A stretch of 64,000 nucleotides of DNA from Pseudomonadota bacterium (lineage in GTDB: Bacteria > Pseudomonadota > Gammaproteobacteria > Steroidobacterales > Woeseiaceae), in assembly GCA_022573655.1 (NCBI GenBank), contig JACZTO010000003.1, positions 1 to 64,000 of the forward strand. The letters are read 5' to 3'. Below are positions 1 through 10,048 of the stretch, one piece after another. The notes under the pieces are model-generated. The model ran no database searches. It saw only the letters and a program-made list of their open reading frames with translations, and was not told the DNA's origin. Position numbers and translations under genes: made by a program. How positions within the stretch are numbered: position 1 is the stretch's first letter; each line of letters opens with the position of its first letter.

Positions 1-2
1 TC

Positions 3-1602
3 GTATTGATCGCGATCGGATTTCCGGCTGCATTGATCCTCGCCTGGGTGCTCGAGCTGACGCCATCCGGATTAAAACGTGACCGCGGTGCCGAAATGCC
101 GGCCAGGTCCAACCGTCACACACTCGACAATGTCATCATCATTACGCTCGCAGCTGCCGTCGTGTATTTCGTTGCCGATAAATTCATATTTAGTGATGGC
201 CCCACCGGGCGAAGCATTGGTCGATCAGTTGCCGTCTTGCCGTTCACCAACATGACTCAGGATAAGTCCAATGAACCTTTTTTGCTCGGTATTCATGATG
301 ACCTGCTGACCCACCTTTCCAGAATCAAGTCGGTGCGGACAATATCGCGAACCTCGATGCTGCAATACCGGGGAACGACCAAGACGATTCCGCAAATTGC
401 GGACGAACTCGATGTCGCAACAATACTTGAGGGCAGCGTGCAGCGATCAGGCAACCGGATTCGTATCAATGTGCAGCTTATTAACGCGGAGCTGGACGAA
501 CATATCTGGGCCGAGACGTATGACAGGGAGCTTACGGCAGCGAATGTTTTTGAGATCCAGAGTGAAATCGCAACCGCAATTGCCGGTGAGCTCCGAGCGG
601 CGCTGACTCCGGAAGAGTTGCAAAGACTCGGCGCAGTACCAACACAAAGCATTGACGCACTCGACACATACTTTGTTGGCAAGCAACTTCTCGAAGAACG
701 GACGCGTGAATCCCTGACGGTGGCACTCGAGTACTTCGAAAGAACGGTTGAGCTCGATCCTGGCTTTGCCCTCGGCTGGTCGGGGCTTGCTGACGCAGCT
801 ATGTTGCTCCCTGAATACTCGGCTTCGGCCGACCGGCACGCGCTTCGCGCTCGCTCCGATGAAGCCATTGCACGGGCTATGGCGATCGACGCCGACCTGC
901 CGTTTGTCAGCAGCACCATCGCCTGGTCCGAACTGATTCGCGATTACGACTGGGCGGGCGCCAAGAAGACTTTCAGAAATGCGCTGTTGGTCCAGGAGGA
1001 CAATACCAATGTGCTGCACTGGCTGTCACATACAGTGTCCTGGCAGGGCCACCACGAGGAGGCGCTCAAACATGCTCGGCGTGCGGTCGAGATCGAACCA
1101 GACTCCCAACTGATGCTGATGAATCTCGCCTATACTGGCCGACGCAAGAGACTATCCCGGCGCCTTGCAGACTATTCGGCAAATACGCGACAAGATGCCT
1201 GATTATTATTCGGCGCGGCGCAACCTCTACCTGCACGAATTACGAGCAGGCGAGGTCGAAAACGCCGCAGACTCGTTCGTCGCCTTTACAACGATCATTG
1301 GCGGCCAGCCGGCAGCGGCACAGACAATCGGTGATATGTTTGTCGCGTATGCGCGTGGCGGTGTTGTCGGTGACGTCACTGATGAGTTGATCGAGGATGC
1401 TCACCTAGGCACCGAGGACCTCGCGCAGATTCTTGCACTCGTCGGCGATGCGGAAGGGGCGCTGGACGCGCTGGAGGTGGCGATCAACGAACGTTCCGGC
1501 TCGCGCAGCGCGCTGAGTATGAAAATTAATCCCGCCTATGACTTCATCCGTGATGATCCACGTTTCAACTCGTTGCTGGTTGAAATCGGCCTCGCTGAAT
1601 AG
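3..1602 (+). pseudogene. TolB-like/TPR protein, 5' truncated and frameshifted
   Basis: The reading frame is already open at the window edge. It encodes a hydrophobic stretch ending in WVLELTPSG, a second membrane segment near residues 42-58, a TolB/FlgO-like domain starting SVAVLPFTNM, and TPR-like helices from about residue 225. Proteins of this layout usually carry a DNA-binding or kinase domain upstream, which would lie outside the window. Near base 1135 the frame breaks. The first frame runs into a nonsense tail and stops at 1202. The next frame reads LADARDYPGALQTIRQIRDK and continues to a normal C-terminus at 1602. Adding one base at TAT-AC(N)-CTG joins them. This is either a real frameshift or a sequencing error. 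The exact role is unknown. Confidence 0.8.
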
Positions 1603-1615
1603 CGCCTCTCTATGG

Positions 1616-3028
1616 TCAGTTCAGGTGTAAGGCTTTCATCTTGCGTGCCAGCGTGTTCCTCCCCCAGCCCAACAACTTTGCTGCTTCCTGACGGTGTCCG
1701 TTGGTTCGCGACATGGCGATCGAGATTAAGGTTTTCTCGAATTCGGGCAGCGCCGTTGCAAGTAATGGTGCCTCACTATCGTTGAGTTGTCGCTGCGCCC
1801 AGGTCGCCAGAGTGTTCGTCCATTCTTTAACTCCGCGCTGCGGTGGCTCGATGCCGCCGAGGTCGCCTGGTATGTCCTGCGCCGTAATGACTCTTCCGGG
1901 TGCAGTAAGCGTAAGACGCCGTGTCACATTGACAAGTTGCCGAACATTGCCTGGCCAGCCGTAGTCCTGCAACGCTTCAATTGCGTCGGCGTCGATCGAT
2001 TTTGCGGCTGCCCCCAGCTCCCTGGCCGCTTCGGCAAGGTAATGATTAAGCAACAGTGGTATGTCATCGCGTCGCTTTCGCAGCGGCGGTGTATTGATGC
2101 GAATGACGTTTAGCCGATGAAACAGATCTTCGCGGAAGCGCGATTCTTTCACCGCCCGCGGCAAGTCCTGATTGGTTGCCGCAATAACACGCACATCTAC
2201 CTTGATCGGCGTCTGCCCACCCACGCGGTAGAACTCGCTTTCAGCCAGCACGCGCAATAGCCGTGTTTGCAGGGCGGGCGACATGTCGCCAATCTCATCA
2301 AGGAATAACGTGCCGCCGTTTGCTTGTTCGAAGCGACCAATGCGGCGCGCATCAGCACCGGTAAAAGCGCCTTTCTCATGCCCGAACAACTCGGTCTCGA
2401 GCAAATCTCCAGGAATGGCCGCCGTGTTCAGTGCGACGAACGCCTTGCCGGCCCTGGGGCTATGGTCGTGCAGCGCCCGCGCAACGAGTTCTTTGCCGGT
2501 TCCCGACTCGCCCGTGATCAGAACCGTCATGCTGGAACCTGCGAGACGGCCAATGGCGCGAAATACATCCTGCATCGCAGGCGCCTGACCAATCATCGAC
2601 TCCATCGAATCGGGCCGCGCGGTATCATCAATATTCTCGGTACCATCGACGCGCGCGGCTTTGTGAACCAGCGCCACCACTTCGTCAATGTCAAACGGTT
2701 TCGGCAGATACTCAAACGCGCCGCCTTTATATGCTGCAACAGCGTTCTCCAGGTCCGTGTACGCCGTAATCACGATGACAGGGAGGTTTGGTTGCGAACT
2801 GCGCAGTCGCCCCAGCAATGCCAGGCCGCTCATGCCAGGCATGCGAACGTCAGTAATCAGGACATCGGGCGACTCACTGCCTGGCACTTCATCGATAGCC
2901 TTGAGCAAGTGTTCGGCGCGTTCAAAGCAGCGAGTTTCCATGCTCGCCTGTTTGAACGCCTTTTCAAGCACCCAGCGCACCGATTGATCGTCGTCAACAA
3001 TCCAGACCCTGAGAGGACGCTTAGCCAT
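1616..3028 (-). CDS. ntrC: Nitrogen regulation response regulator NtrC
   Basis: Sigma-54-dependent activator of 470 residues, the family's usual length. The receiver domain (1-120) has acidic residues D12-D14, the phospho-acceptor D60 in LITDVRMPG and K110. The AAA+ domain (about 145-375) has Walker A GESGTGKE at 173-180 and the sigma-54 contact loop GAFTGA at 220-225. A Fis-type helix-turn-helix ends the protein. It overlaps the end of ntrB by 8 bases, so the two are probably translationally coupled. NtrB~P would phosphorylate it under nitrogen limitation, and the target is likely the glnA promoter in this window. Confidence 0.97.
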   Translation of the reverse strand: MAKRPLRVWIVDDDQSVRWVLEKAFKQASMETRCFERAEHLLKAIDEVPGSESPDVLITDVRMPGMSGLALLGRLRSSQPNLPVIVITAYTDLENAVAAYKGGAFEYLPKPFDIDEVVALVHKAARVDGTENIDDTARPDSMESMIGQAPAMQDVFRAIGRLAGSSMTVLITGESGTGKELVARALHDHSPRAGKAFVALNTAAIPGDLLETELFGHEKGAFTGADARRIGRFEQANGGTLFLDEIGDMSPALQTRLLRVLAESEFYRVGGQTPIKVDVRVIAATNQDLPRAVKESRFREDLFHRLNVIRINTPPLRKRRDDIPLLLNHYLAEAARELGAAAKSIDADAIEALQDYGWPGNVRQLVNVTRRLTLTAPGRVITAQDIPGDLGGIEPPQRGVKEWTNTLATWAQRQLNDSEAPLLATALPEFEKTLISIAMSRTNGHRQEAAKLLGWGRNTLARKMKALHLN

Positions 3029-4088
3029 CGTCGGGTTCCACCGGCTGGCCGAGTGGAATACGCACGAAGAACACGGTTCGTCCCGGGCGGCTCTCGAATT
3101 CGATCAGGCCGCCGTGACGGCTGAGCAGCTCTTGCGCAACCGGCAGGCCGAGGCCCGTTCCATCGGGTCTACCCGTAACCAGCGGGTAAAAAACCGAGTC
3201 CTGAATTTCCGGTGGTATGCCCGGACCGTCGTCTTCCACTTCAATCGACGCGATCACCCGATGTCGAACATCACCAATTGTATAGTTCGTCACCGCACGG
3301 CTGCGCAGCGTCAGCGTACCTTGGCCATCCAGCGCGGCCGCCGCATTGCGCACAAGATTCAGAAACGCCTGGATCATATGGTCGCGGTCGAGTTCCATGA
3401 GGGGCAAACCCGGATCGTACTCGCGCCTAATGGTCGGTTGTTTTTGCTCCTCCGCCGCCCAGATTCGAATAACGTATTCCAGTATCTCGTGAATGTTGAC
3501 AGGTTGTTTGTTCGGCGGACCGCCGGGGCCAAGCAAGGTGTCAGCCAACGCGGCCAGCCTGTCGGCTTCGCTGATCACAACAGCCGTGTATTCCCTTAGC
3601 CCTTTGTCCTTGAGCTGGCGCTCCAGCAATTGCGCCGCGCCACGAATGCCGCCCAGTGGATTTTTGATCTCATGTGCCAGCTGCCGAACCATCTGACGCC
3701 CGGCCCCATGCTGAATCAGCAACCTGTTCTCTCGACTGATCTGCACGCGCCGGGTGACATCGGTTATCTCCACCAGCAAACAGGCATCTTCAGTATTGAG
3801 CGGAGACACGCGGCAATCGACAACACGTTCATTACTGTTTGCCTCGCTTGGTGCGAGACGCATTTCATTCGCATAGTGGTCGCCGGTGGCGACTACACGA
3901 CTCAGGATGTCGCGCATTTCCGGCTCGTCATCGACAAGTTGCAAGAGTGGCTGTCCGTGGGCGCGACGTTGACTGATGCCGAGAATGTTTTCAGCCGCCG
4001 GATTCAATCCGACGATCAGCAGATGTTCATCGAGCAATATGACGCCTGAACTTAGCGCATCGAGAATACTTTGGGAATTACGGTGAAT
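3021..4088 (-). CDS. ntrB: Nitrogen sensor histidine kinase NtrB (GlnL)
   Basis: PAS domain, then the H-box HEIKNPLGG, then N, G1 (DDGPGIPP) and G2 (GTGLGL) boxes of the ATPase domain. It phosphorylates NtrC and is controlled by PII in relatives. The start is unclear. The frame is open to an ATG at 4376, but that would overlap the DUF4124 gene by 240 bases, and no in-frame ATG, GTG or TTG lies between there and the PAS domain. I placed the start at an ATT codon (4086-4088), preceded by GGA. This gives 355 residues and puts the phosphorylated histidine at position 139, the same number as in E. coli NtrB. A TTG at 4037 is a shorter alternative. Confidence 0.9.
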   Translation of the reverse strand: MHRNSQSILDALSSGVILLDEHLLIVGLNPAAENILGISQRRAHGQPLLQLVDDEPEMRDILSRVVATGDHYANEMRLAPSEANSNERVVDCRVSPLNTEDACLLVEITDVTRRVQISRENRLLIQHGAGRQMVRQLAHEIKNPLGGIRGAAQLLERQLKDKGLREYTAVVISEADRLAALADTLLGPGGPPNKQPVNIHEILEYVIRIWAAEEQKQPTIRREYDPGLPLMELDRDHMIQAFLNLVRNAAAALDGQGTLTLRSRAVTNYTIGDVRHRVIASIEVEDDGPGIPPEIQDSVFYPLVTGRPDGTGLGLPVAQELLSRHGGLIEFESRPGRTVFFVRIPLGQPVEPDDG

Positions 4089-4135
4089 CGATCCGTCATC
4101 ACCAGAGCCGGATCTGCCGCGCTTGGGCGGCGTGC

Positions 4136-4675
4136 CTAAAACACGTTGTTCTGTTGCACGTAAAATCGACTCGGACGACTGCGAATCATCAGCTTGCCCG
4201 TCTCGTCGATGACTTCCACCTGGATGTTGTGCACCCCGCGGTAAACGTCCTCGAGTTGAAAACTTGCCGTCCTGACCAACTGCGGCGTGCCGTCGAAGTA
4301 CACTCGTACCTGATGACCTGGCCGCAACGCCGGTCTTAGCGTCAAGGACACGCTTAGTGTGCCCTCTATGTTCCACAGCGTCTCTTCCGCGGTGGGGCTT
4401 GCGACCTCAATAATTTCGTAGCTGAAGGGCGCAAGTGTCTCGGCTTCTTCCGCGCCAGCCGCAGCGTTGGCCCCTGATCGCGCCGTGCTGCTGCGGTTAC
4501 GCGCCGGCGCACGCCCTCCCGGGTTGGACGCCGGCAATTCGACCTTCTCTGCGCCGGCCTGTGGCCTGTCGGAATAATGCACGACACCCTCTTCGTCAGT
4601 CCATTTATAGGCGTCGGCCAGCACGCCATCGGCTGCCAGTAATCCGAGCAGGATAAAAATCGGTCGCATTTCCAT
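4136..4675 (-). CDS. DUF4124 domain-containing secreted protein
   Basis: Protein of 179 residues with an N-terminal signal peptide ending near VLADAYKW. The DUF4124 core follows (YKWTDEEGVVHYSDRP), a short domain common in gammaproteobacterial envelope proteins. A low-complexity Ala/Arg linker (about 50-75) leads to a C-terminal beta-rich part. A second ATG two codons downstream (4669) is an alternative start. The gene sits between glnA and ntrB, a place where other gammaproteobacteria also carry a DUF4124 gene. Its function is not known, and the nitrogen link rests on position only. Confidence 0.88.
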   Translation of the reverse strand: MEMRPIFILLGLLAADGVLADAYKWTDEEGVVHYSDRPQAGAEKVELPASNPGGRAPARNRSSTARSGANAAAGAEEAETLAPFSYEIIEVASPTAEETLWNIEGTLSVSLTLRPALRPGHQVRVYFDGTPQLVRTASFQLEDVYRGVHNIQVEVIDETGKLMIRSRPSRFYVQQNNVF

Positions 4676-4711
4676 ACAGTTAGCATAACAGCGTCAATAG
4701 GATCCCGGCTA

Positions 4712-4743
4712 GTGACCAGGCGGCAAAATGCCGCCCGGGTCAC
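4712..4743. terminator. Hairpin downstream of glnA
   Basis: GTGACC-A-GGCGGCA, loop AAA, TGCCGCC-CG-GGTCAC forms a strong interrupted stem just past the glnA stop codon. There is no clear U-tract on the minus-strand side, so it may attenuate transcription or protect the glnA mRNA end rather than terminate fully before DUF4124-ntrB-ntrC. Confidence 0.55.
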
Positions 4744-4755
4744 ACTTTTAGCCTG

Positions 4756-6165
4756 TTAAAGGCTGTAATACATGTCAAATTCAACCGGATGTGTCGTCAT
4801 TCTCAGTCGAGTGACGTCATCCAGCTTCAGGTCGATGTAGGCATCGATCAGGTCGTCACTGAAAACGCCGCCCGCCTTAAGAAATTCCCGGTCACCGTCC
4901 AGCTCGGCCAATGCCTCGTCCAGCGAGAACGCAACCAATTTAAGTTTCTTTTCTTCCTCCGGCGGCAGGTCGTAAAGATCCTTGTCCATGGCATCGCCCG
5001 GATGGACCTTGTTCTGGATGCCATCGAGGCCCGCCATCAGCATCGCTGCAAAGACGAGGTATGGATTTGCCATTGAGTCGGGGAATCGAACTTCAACGCG
5101 CCGCCCCTTCGGGTTTGCATCATAGGGAATACGAATCGAGGCTGACCGGTTACGCGCCGAATAAGCGAGAATCGTTGGCGCTTCGAAGCCCGGCACGAGA
5201 CGCTTGTAACTGTTCGTTGCGGGATTGGCGAAAGCGTTGATTGCCTTCGCGTGCTTGATGATGCCGCCTATATAGTAGAGCGCCATTTCCGAGAGGCCGC
5301 CATAGCCCTCGCCCGAGAACAGGTTCTTGCCTTTTTTAAACAACGACTGGTGAACGTGCATGCCGTTGCCGTTGTCGTTAACCAGCGGCTTCGGCATAAA
5401 TGTCGCTGTCTTACCGTATGCATGTGCAACATTGTGCACAGCATATTTCATGATCTGCACCTCATCCGCCTTACGCACCAAGGTGTTGAATTTCGTACCA
5501 ATTTCGCACTGCCCGGCCGTGGCAACTTCGTGGTGATGAACCTCTGTTTCAACGCCCATCTCCTCGATTGCCAAACACATTGCCGAACGCAGGTTGTGTA
5601 GAGAATCAACAGGTGGGACCGGGAAATATCCTCCCTTTACCGTTGGGCGGTGTCCCGTATTGCCGTTATCAAAGCTGGCGCCCGAGTTCCATGCGCCTTC
5701 GTCCGAGTCGACCACGTAAAATGCGCCCTGCATGTTGTCGTCCCATGCGACGTGATCGAATACGAAGAATTCGTTCTCAGGTCCGAAAAATGCCTGATCG
5801 GCGATGCCGGTAGACTGCAAATATGCTTCGGCCCGACCGGCCAGTGCGCGCGGGCAACGATCGTAACCTTGCATCGTTGCGGGTTCGACGATCTGACAGC
5901 GAAGATTCAATGTCGTTTCGTCTGTGAAAACATCGAGCACTGCCGACGCTGGATCCGGCATCAGGATCATGTCCGATTCATTGATCCCCTTCCATCCCGA
6001 TATCGACGAGCCGTCAAACATCTTGCCGTCTTCAAACAGGTCGTCATCAACGGTATGAGCGGGTACCGTTACATGGTGTTCTTTGCCGATCGTATCGGTG
6101 AATCGAAAATCGACAAATTTAACGTCTGCATCTTTAATGAGGGCGCGTACCTCTGCGGGCTTCAT
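4756..6165 (-). CDS. glnA: Type I glutamine synthetase
   Basis: Makes glutamine from glutamate, ammonia and ATP in the cytoplasm as a dodecamer. The 469 residues equal the E. coli enzyme in length. Visible are the N-terminal beta-grasp ([17 protein letters not shown]), the catalytic motifs FGPENEFF and [10 protein letters not shown], and the adenylylation loop with the target tyrosine in DLYDLPPEE. This makes it a GS-I-beta form controlled by GlnE. The start ATG has AGGAGAAAG about 5 bases upstream. The upstream sigma-54 promoter and NtrC boxes indicate nitrogen-limited induction. Confidence 0.98.
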   Translation of the reverse strand: MKPAEVRALIKDADVKFVDFRFTDTIGKEHHVTVPAHTVDDDLFEDGKMFDGSSISGWKGINESDMILMPDPASAVLDVFTDETTLNLRCQIVEPATMQGYDRCPRALAGRAEAYLQSTGIADQAFFGPENEFFVFDHVAWDDNMQGAFYVVDSDEGAWNSGASFDNGNTGHRPTVKGGYFPVPPVDSLHNLRSAMCLAIEEMGVETEVHHHEVATAGQCEIGTKFNTLVRKADEVQIMKYAVHNVAHAYGKTATFMPKPLVNDNGNGMHVHQSLFKKGKNLFSGEGYGGLSEMALYYIGGIIKHAKAINAFANPATNSYKRLVPGFEAPTILAYSARNRSASIRIPYDANPKGRRVEVRFPDSMANPYLVFAAMLMAGLDGIQNKVHPGDAMDKDLYDLPPEEEKKLKLVAFSLDEALAELDGDREFLKAGGVFSDDLIDAYIDLKLDDVTRLRMTTHPVEFDMYYSL

Positions 6166-6205
6166 GGTTCTTTCTCCTGGTGATGGTTGCCGTACAAGAC
6201 TCTAT

Positions 6206-6221
6206 TGCACGATGCATGCCA
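6206..6221 (-). promoter_or_regulatory. Sigma-54 (-24/-12) promoter of glnA
   Basis: On the minus strand the sequence TGGCATGCATCGTGCA fits the sigma-54 pattern TGGCACG-N4-TTGCA with two mismatches. GG and GC are correctly spaced at -24 and -12. Transcription would begin near 6195, giving a leader of about 30 bases before the glnA ATG. Confidence 0.75.
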
Positions 6222-6283
6222 ATAGAGCGTTCATGATAAGTTATTGTTTATAAAGACAGTTTTGATATAGTCGCCGCTAGCGT

Positions 6284-6300
6284 CGCACCAATATAGTGCG
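6284..6300. promoter_or_regulatory. NtrC binding site, promoter-proximal
   Basis: CGCACCAATATAGTGCG fits GCAC-N7-GTGC, the half-site layout of known NtrC enhancers (for example TGCACCAACATGGTGCA). Its centre lies about 97 bases upstream of the predicted glnA start point. Confidence 0.75.
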
Positions 6301-6314
6301 CCTGATAATTAGCT

Positions 6315-6331
6315 TGCGCCATTTTAGTGCA
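6315..6331. promoter_or_regulatory. NtrC binding site, distal
   Basis: TGCGCCATTTTAGTGCA has the same 4-7-4 layout with one base off in one arm. Its centre is 31 bases (three helical turns) from the proximal site, as expected for cooperative binding of NtrC dimers on one DNA face. Confidence 0.7.
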
Positions 6332-6464
6332 AAGTGCGGGGGTTTGCACCCTTGCGGGCCCTCGAACGTGCGTAACGGCACGCTTTCAGCGCCGGCCGTC
6401 GCCAGAAGCACTTTTGCACCTGAAGCCGTTATACTTCGCGCCTTCGACCCTGTGTGACACCTGA

Positions 6465-7397
6465 ATGAGCAGCCAGATACCGCCCACACCGTTAAGTTTT
6501 CAGGACCTGATTATCAAACTGCAGCAGTACTGGGCTGAGTGCGGCTGCGTAATCATGCAGCCCTACGACAAAGAGATGGGTGCTGGAACCTTTCACCCGG
6601 CGACATTTCTGCGCGCCATAGGACCCGAGCCGTGGAGCGCTGCTTATGTGCAGCCGAGCCGCAGACCGACCGATGGTCGCTACGGTAACAACCCGTTCCG
6701 CCTGCAGCACTACTACCAGTACCAGGTGGTATTGAAGCCTTCCCCGGACGATATCCAGGAGATGTACCTCGAATCGCTGCGCGCCATTGGCATTGATTCG
6801 GCTGTGCATGATATCCGCTTTGTTGAGGATAACTGGGAGTCGCCAACACTCGGTGCCTGGGGGCTAGGCTGGGAAGTCTGGTTGAACGGTATGGAGATTA
6901 CACAATTCACCTATTTTCAACAGATCGGCGGACTGGAGTGTCGACCTGTGACGGGTGAAATTTCATACGGCCTGGAGCGTCTGGCCATGTATTTGCAAGA
7001 CGTCGAGAGTATTTTCGACCTGCTGTGGACGGATGGACCGCTGGGCCGAATCAGTTACGGCGACATTTACCATCAAAACGAAGTCGAACAGTCAAAGTAC
7101 AACTTCGAGCTGGCGGATGTTGAGGCGCTGTTTAATACCTTCGATCACGCGGAGCACGACGCGCAGCGGCTCATAGACCTCGACCTCGCCTTGCCTGCCT
7201 ACGAGCAAATGCTGAGCGCCTCGCATACTTTTAACTTGCTTGATGCACGGCAGGCTATTTCGGTTACCGAAAGACAGCGTTTCATCTTGAGAATTCGGGC
7301 ACTGTCTCAGTCAATTTGCGAAACATACTTCGCCAGCCGTGAGGCACTTGGCTTTCCCATGCTCGATTCAAGAGTGCAAGGGCGGGCGTCAAAGTGA
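6465..7397 (+). CDS. glyQ: Glycine--tRNA ligase alpha subunit
   Basis: Catalytic subunit of the alpha2-beta2 glycyl-tRNA synthetase; it activates glycine and charges tRNA-Gly with GlyS. At 310 residues it is close to E. coli GlyQ. It starts with [18 protein letters not shown] and contains the conserved blocks [20 protein letters not shown] and [19 protein letters not shown]. The 3' end overlaps glyS by four bases, so the pair is coupled. No strong ribosome binding site is visible before the ATG. It is divergent from glnA across a shared 299-base control region. Confidence 0.98.
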   Translation: MSSQIPPTPLSFQDLIIKLQQYWAECGCVIMQPYDKEMGAGTFHPATFLRAIGPEPWSAAYVQPSRRPTDGRYGNNPFRLQHYYQYQVVLKPSPDDIQEMYLESLRAIGIDSAVHDIRFVEDNWESPTLGAWGLGWEVWLNGMEITQFTYFQQIGGLECRPVTGEISYGLERLAMYLQDVESIFDLLWTDGPLGRISYGDIYHQNEVEQSKYNFELADVEALFNTFDHAEHDAQRLIDLDLALPAYEQMLSASHTFNLLDARQAISVTERQRFILRIRALSQSICETYFASREALGFPMLDSRVQGRASK

Positions 7398-9478
7398 ACA
7401 AGGCTGACTTCCTTGTAGAAATCGGTACCGAGGAGCTGCCACCTAAAGCGTTGCGCTCGCTAATGACGGCTTTTGCCGAGAACCTGACGAAAGCGATTGA
7501 TGAGGCGCGACTGGAGCATGGCGCGGTGCACGCTTATGCGAGCCCGCGGCGGCTCGCCGTCCTGGTAGAGAAACTGGGACTGCAACAAGACGACCGCACC
7601 GTTCAGCAACAAGGCCCAGCCGTCAAAATCGCCTTTGGCGACGATGGCAAACCAACACCGGCGGCCACAGCATTCGCCAGGAAGTGCGGGGTCGCCATTG
7701 GCGAGCTCAGCCGAAGCAAGACATCCAAAGGCGAGTGGCTGGCATTTGAGGTTGTTGAAAAGGGCAGGGCCGCAGCGGAGATTCTGCCAGGGCTGGTTGA
7801 GCAAGCGCTCACGTCATTACCCATTCCGCGTCGTATGCGCTGGGGTGATGGTGACGTCGAATTCGTGCGGCCGGTGCACTGGGTTATCCTGCTTCACGGC
7901 AGGAAAACGATCAAGGCTCCGGTGTTGGGAATTACCGCCGGCAACCAGTCGCGTGGGCATCGTGTTCACTCGTCTGGCGACCTTACAATAAGTTCGCCGG
8001 GCAGCTATCTGGATACGCTTGAAAAGGACGGTTACGTCATTGCCGACTTCGAGCGCCGCCGCGCATTAATTATCAGTGGCGTTACGGCAGCGGCAGCCGA
8101 GTCCGGGGGCAGCATCATTGACGGCGAGTCACTCTACGACGAGGTTGCTGCGCTGGTCGAGTGGCCGGTGCCGTTGCTGGGTGATTTCGACAGCAAGTAT
8201 CTCAGTCTGCCACGCGAAGTTGTGATCTCCACGTTGACCCGTCATCAACGTTACTTCCCAATAGCCGACGCCGAAGGCAATTTGTTGCCACACTTCGTCA
8301 CCGTTGCAAATCTCGACAGCAAGGATCCCGGGCAAGTCCGCAGCGGCAACGAGCGTGTCATTCGCTCGCGGCTCGCCGACGCAGCGTTTTTCTGGGACAC
8401 CGATCGACGCATCGTCCTCGCCAGTCGTCAGGATGCACTCAATGAAGTCGTTTATCAGCACGGTCTTGGCAGTCTGTTCGACAGGACACAGCGCATAGGG
8501 ACATTGGCTACATGGCTGGCCACGAAACTCAACATGAACAGCGACGACGTTGACCGCGCAGCTGCTCTTGCGAAATGTGATTTGCTTACCGGTATGGTCG
8601 GCGAGTTTCCTGAGCTGCAGGGAATAATGGGGCGTTACTACGCGACGGCAGACGGCGAAACGGACGCCGTCGCATGCGCAATCGAGGAACATTATCTGCC
8701 ACGCTACGCTGGCGACAAGTTGCCGGCGTCAAAGGAAGGCCAAGTACTTGCTGTGGCCGACAGACTGGACACGCTTGCCGGAATTTTTTCGCTTGGCAAG
8801 CGAGCGAGCGGTAATCGCGATCCCTTCGGATTGCGCAGAGCCGCGCTGGGCGTTGTCCGAATTCTTATTGAATGTGGGTTGGACATCGACCTCAAAGCAC
8901 TGATCGCGAAAGCCTTCGCGATTCAACCGTCAGGCAAGGCTGTCGAGGCCGACATTGCTGACGAACTGTACGTGTTCGTGACCGACAGACTGCGTCGTTA
9001 CTTCCTGGACCGCGACCCCGGCCTTAGTGTGGAAACCTTCGATGCCGTTATGGTCCGCCAACCTGCCTCACTGCTTGATTTTGATCGGCGCCTGGTCGCA
9101 GTGCAGACCTTTGCGCGCCTCGAACAGGCCAAAAGTCTCGCTGCCGCGAATAAACGCATAGCGAACATTTTACAAAAGGCTGACAACCCGGACGGACTGA
9201 GTATTAATCAGAAATTGCTGCAGGAAGAAGCAGAACAGGCCTTATTCTCTTCCCTGGTCAATGCGCAGCGTAAAGTACGGCCTTTGCTTGCAGCGCGCAG
9301 CTACGCCGAAGTACTCAACGAGCTGGCTGACCTCCGCGACCCTATCGACCGGTTTTTTGACAATGTCATGGTTATGGTTGATGACGATAAAGTGAAAACC
9401 AATCGTCTCGCTTTGCTGGGAGAGTTACGCGCGCTGTTTCTCGACGTGGCCGATATATCCCGCATGTCGATCGGTTAG
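7394..9478 (+). CDS. glyS: Glycine--tRNA ligase beta subunit
   Basis: 694 residues, GTG start overlapping the glyQ stop. The N-terminus [15 protein letters not shown] and the motif [11 protein letters not shown] are typical of GlyS. An HD-like middle region ([21 protein letters not shown]) is followed by the C-terminal DALR-type anticodon region. It recognises tRNA and supports the alpha subunit. gmhB follows two bases after the stop, pointing to one transcript glyQ-glyS-gmhB-plsC. Confidence 0.98.
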   Translation: MNKADFLVEIGTEELPPKALRSLMTAFAENLTKAIDEARLEHGAVHAYASPRRLAVLVEKLGLQQDDRTVQQQGPAVKIAFGDDGKPTPAATAFARKCGVAIGELSRSKTSKGEWLAFEVVEKGRAAAEILPGLVEQALTSLPIPRRMRWGDGDVEFVRPVHWVILLHGRKTIKAPVLGITAGNQSRGHRVHSSGDLTISSPGSYLDTLEKDGYVIADFERRRALIISGVTAAAAESGGSIIDGESLYDEVAALVEWPVPLLGDFDSKYLSLPREVVISTLTRHQRYFPIADAEGNLLPHFVTVANLDSKDPGQVRSGNERVIRSRLADAAFFWDTDRRIVLASRQDALNEVVYQHGLGSLFDRTQRIGTLATWLATKLNMNSDDVDRAAALAKCDLLTGMVGEFPELQGIMGRYYATADGETDAVACAIEEHYLPRYAGDKLPASKEGQVLAVADRLDTLAGIFSLGKRASGNRDPFGLRRAALGVVRILIECGLDIDLKALIAKAFAIQPSGKAVEADIADELYVFVTDRLRRYFLDRDPGLSVETFDAVMVRQPASLLDFDRRLVAVQTFARLEQAKSLAAANKRIANILQKADNPDGLSINQKLLQEEAEQALFSSLVNAQRKVRPLLAARSYAEVLNELADLRDPIDRFFDNVMVMVDDDKVKTNRLALLGELRALFLDVADISRMSIG

Positions 9479-9480
9479 AG

Positions 9481-10041
9481 ATGCCCGTTCGCCTTGCGAA
9501 AAAGGGCCTGATCATTCTCGACCGCGATGGCGTGATCAATCGCGATTCCGCGGCCTTCGTAAAATCGGCGGCTGAGTGGATACCGTTGCCCGGCGCAATC
9601 GCGGCAATCGCCACGCTGGGCCGGGCCGGATACACCGTCACCGTAGCAAGCAATCAGTCGGGTCTTGCGAGGGGGCTCTTCGGCCGCGACGCGCTACTGG
9701 CGATGCATCGCAAGCTGAGAAAACTGGTTGCCGCCGACGGGGGTTCGATAGCGCGCATAGTTGTCTGCCCGCATGGGCCGAATGCCAACTGTAGCTGTCG
9801 CAAGCCAAAGCCCGGGCTGCTGCTACGGCTGGCGCGGCATTACAACACCGCGTTAGCCGGCGTTCCGGTTATCGGCGATTCTCTGCGCGACATGCAGGCC
9901 GCCCTTGCCGTTGGCGCCAGACCAATACTCGTGCGTACGGGCAACGGTGTAAACACGGAATCGTCTTTAACCGCAGACGACGACAGGATCGAAATATTCG
10001 ATGATCTCGCAGCGGCAACTGCTGCCCTGACACAGGAATAG
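9481..10041 (+). CDS. gmhB: D-glycero-D-manno-heptose 1,7-bisphosphate 7-phosphatase
   Basis: HAD-family phosphatase of 186 residues. Motif I is ILDRDGVIN with the two catalytic aspartates, motif II is ASNQSG, and GDSLRDMQAA is the Mg-binding motif. The zinc-loop residues CPHGPNANCSC separate GmhB from histidinol phosphatases. It removes the 7-phosphate in ADP-heptose synthesis for the LPS core. The neighbours glyS and plsC match the order near gyrB in Pseudomonas. Confidence 0.94.
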   Translation: MPVRLAKKGLIILDRDGVINRDSAAFVKSAAEWIPLPGAIAAIATLGRAGYTVTVASNQSGLARGLFGRDALLAMHRKLRKLVAADGGSIARIVVCPHGPNANCSCRKPKPGLLLRLARHYNTALAGVPVIGDSLRDMQAALAVGARPILVRTGNGVNTESSLTADDDRIEIFDDLAAATAALTQE

Positions 10042-10048
10042 GTGCACG

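Noticed and set aside
2324-3124. Plus-strand open frame opposite ntrC
   Set aside because: Shadow of ntrC, whose domains are complete on the minus strand.
4089-4376. ntrB starting at ATG 4376
   Set aside because: It would overlap the DUF4124 gene by 240 bases and add a low-complexity Arg/Gly-rich stretch with no domain.
6328-6349. Third NtrC-like inverted repeat (GTGC...GCAC)
   Set aside because: Arms are in the opposite order and spacing is eight rather than seven, so it does not fit the NtrC pattern.
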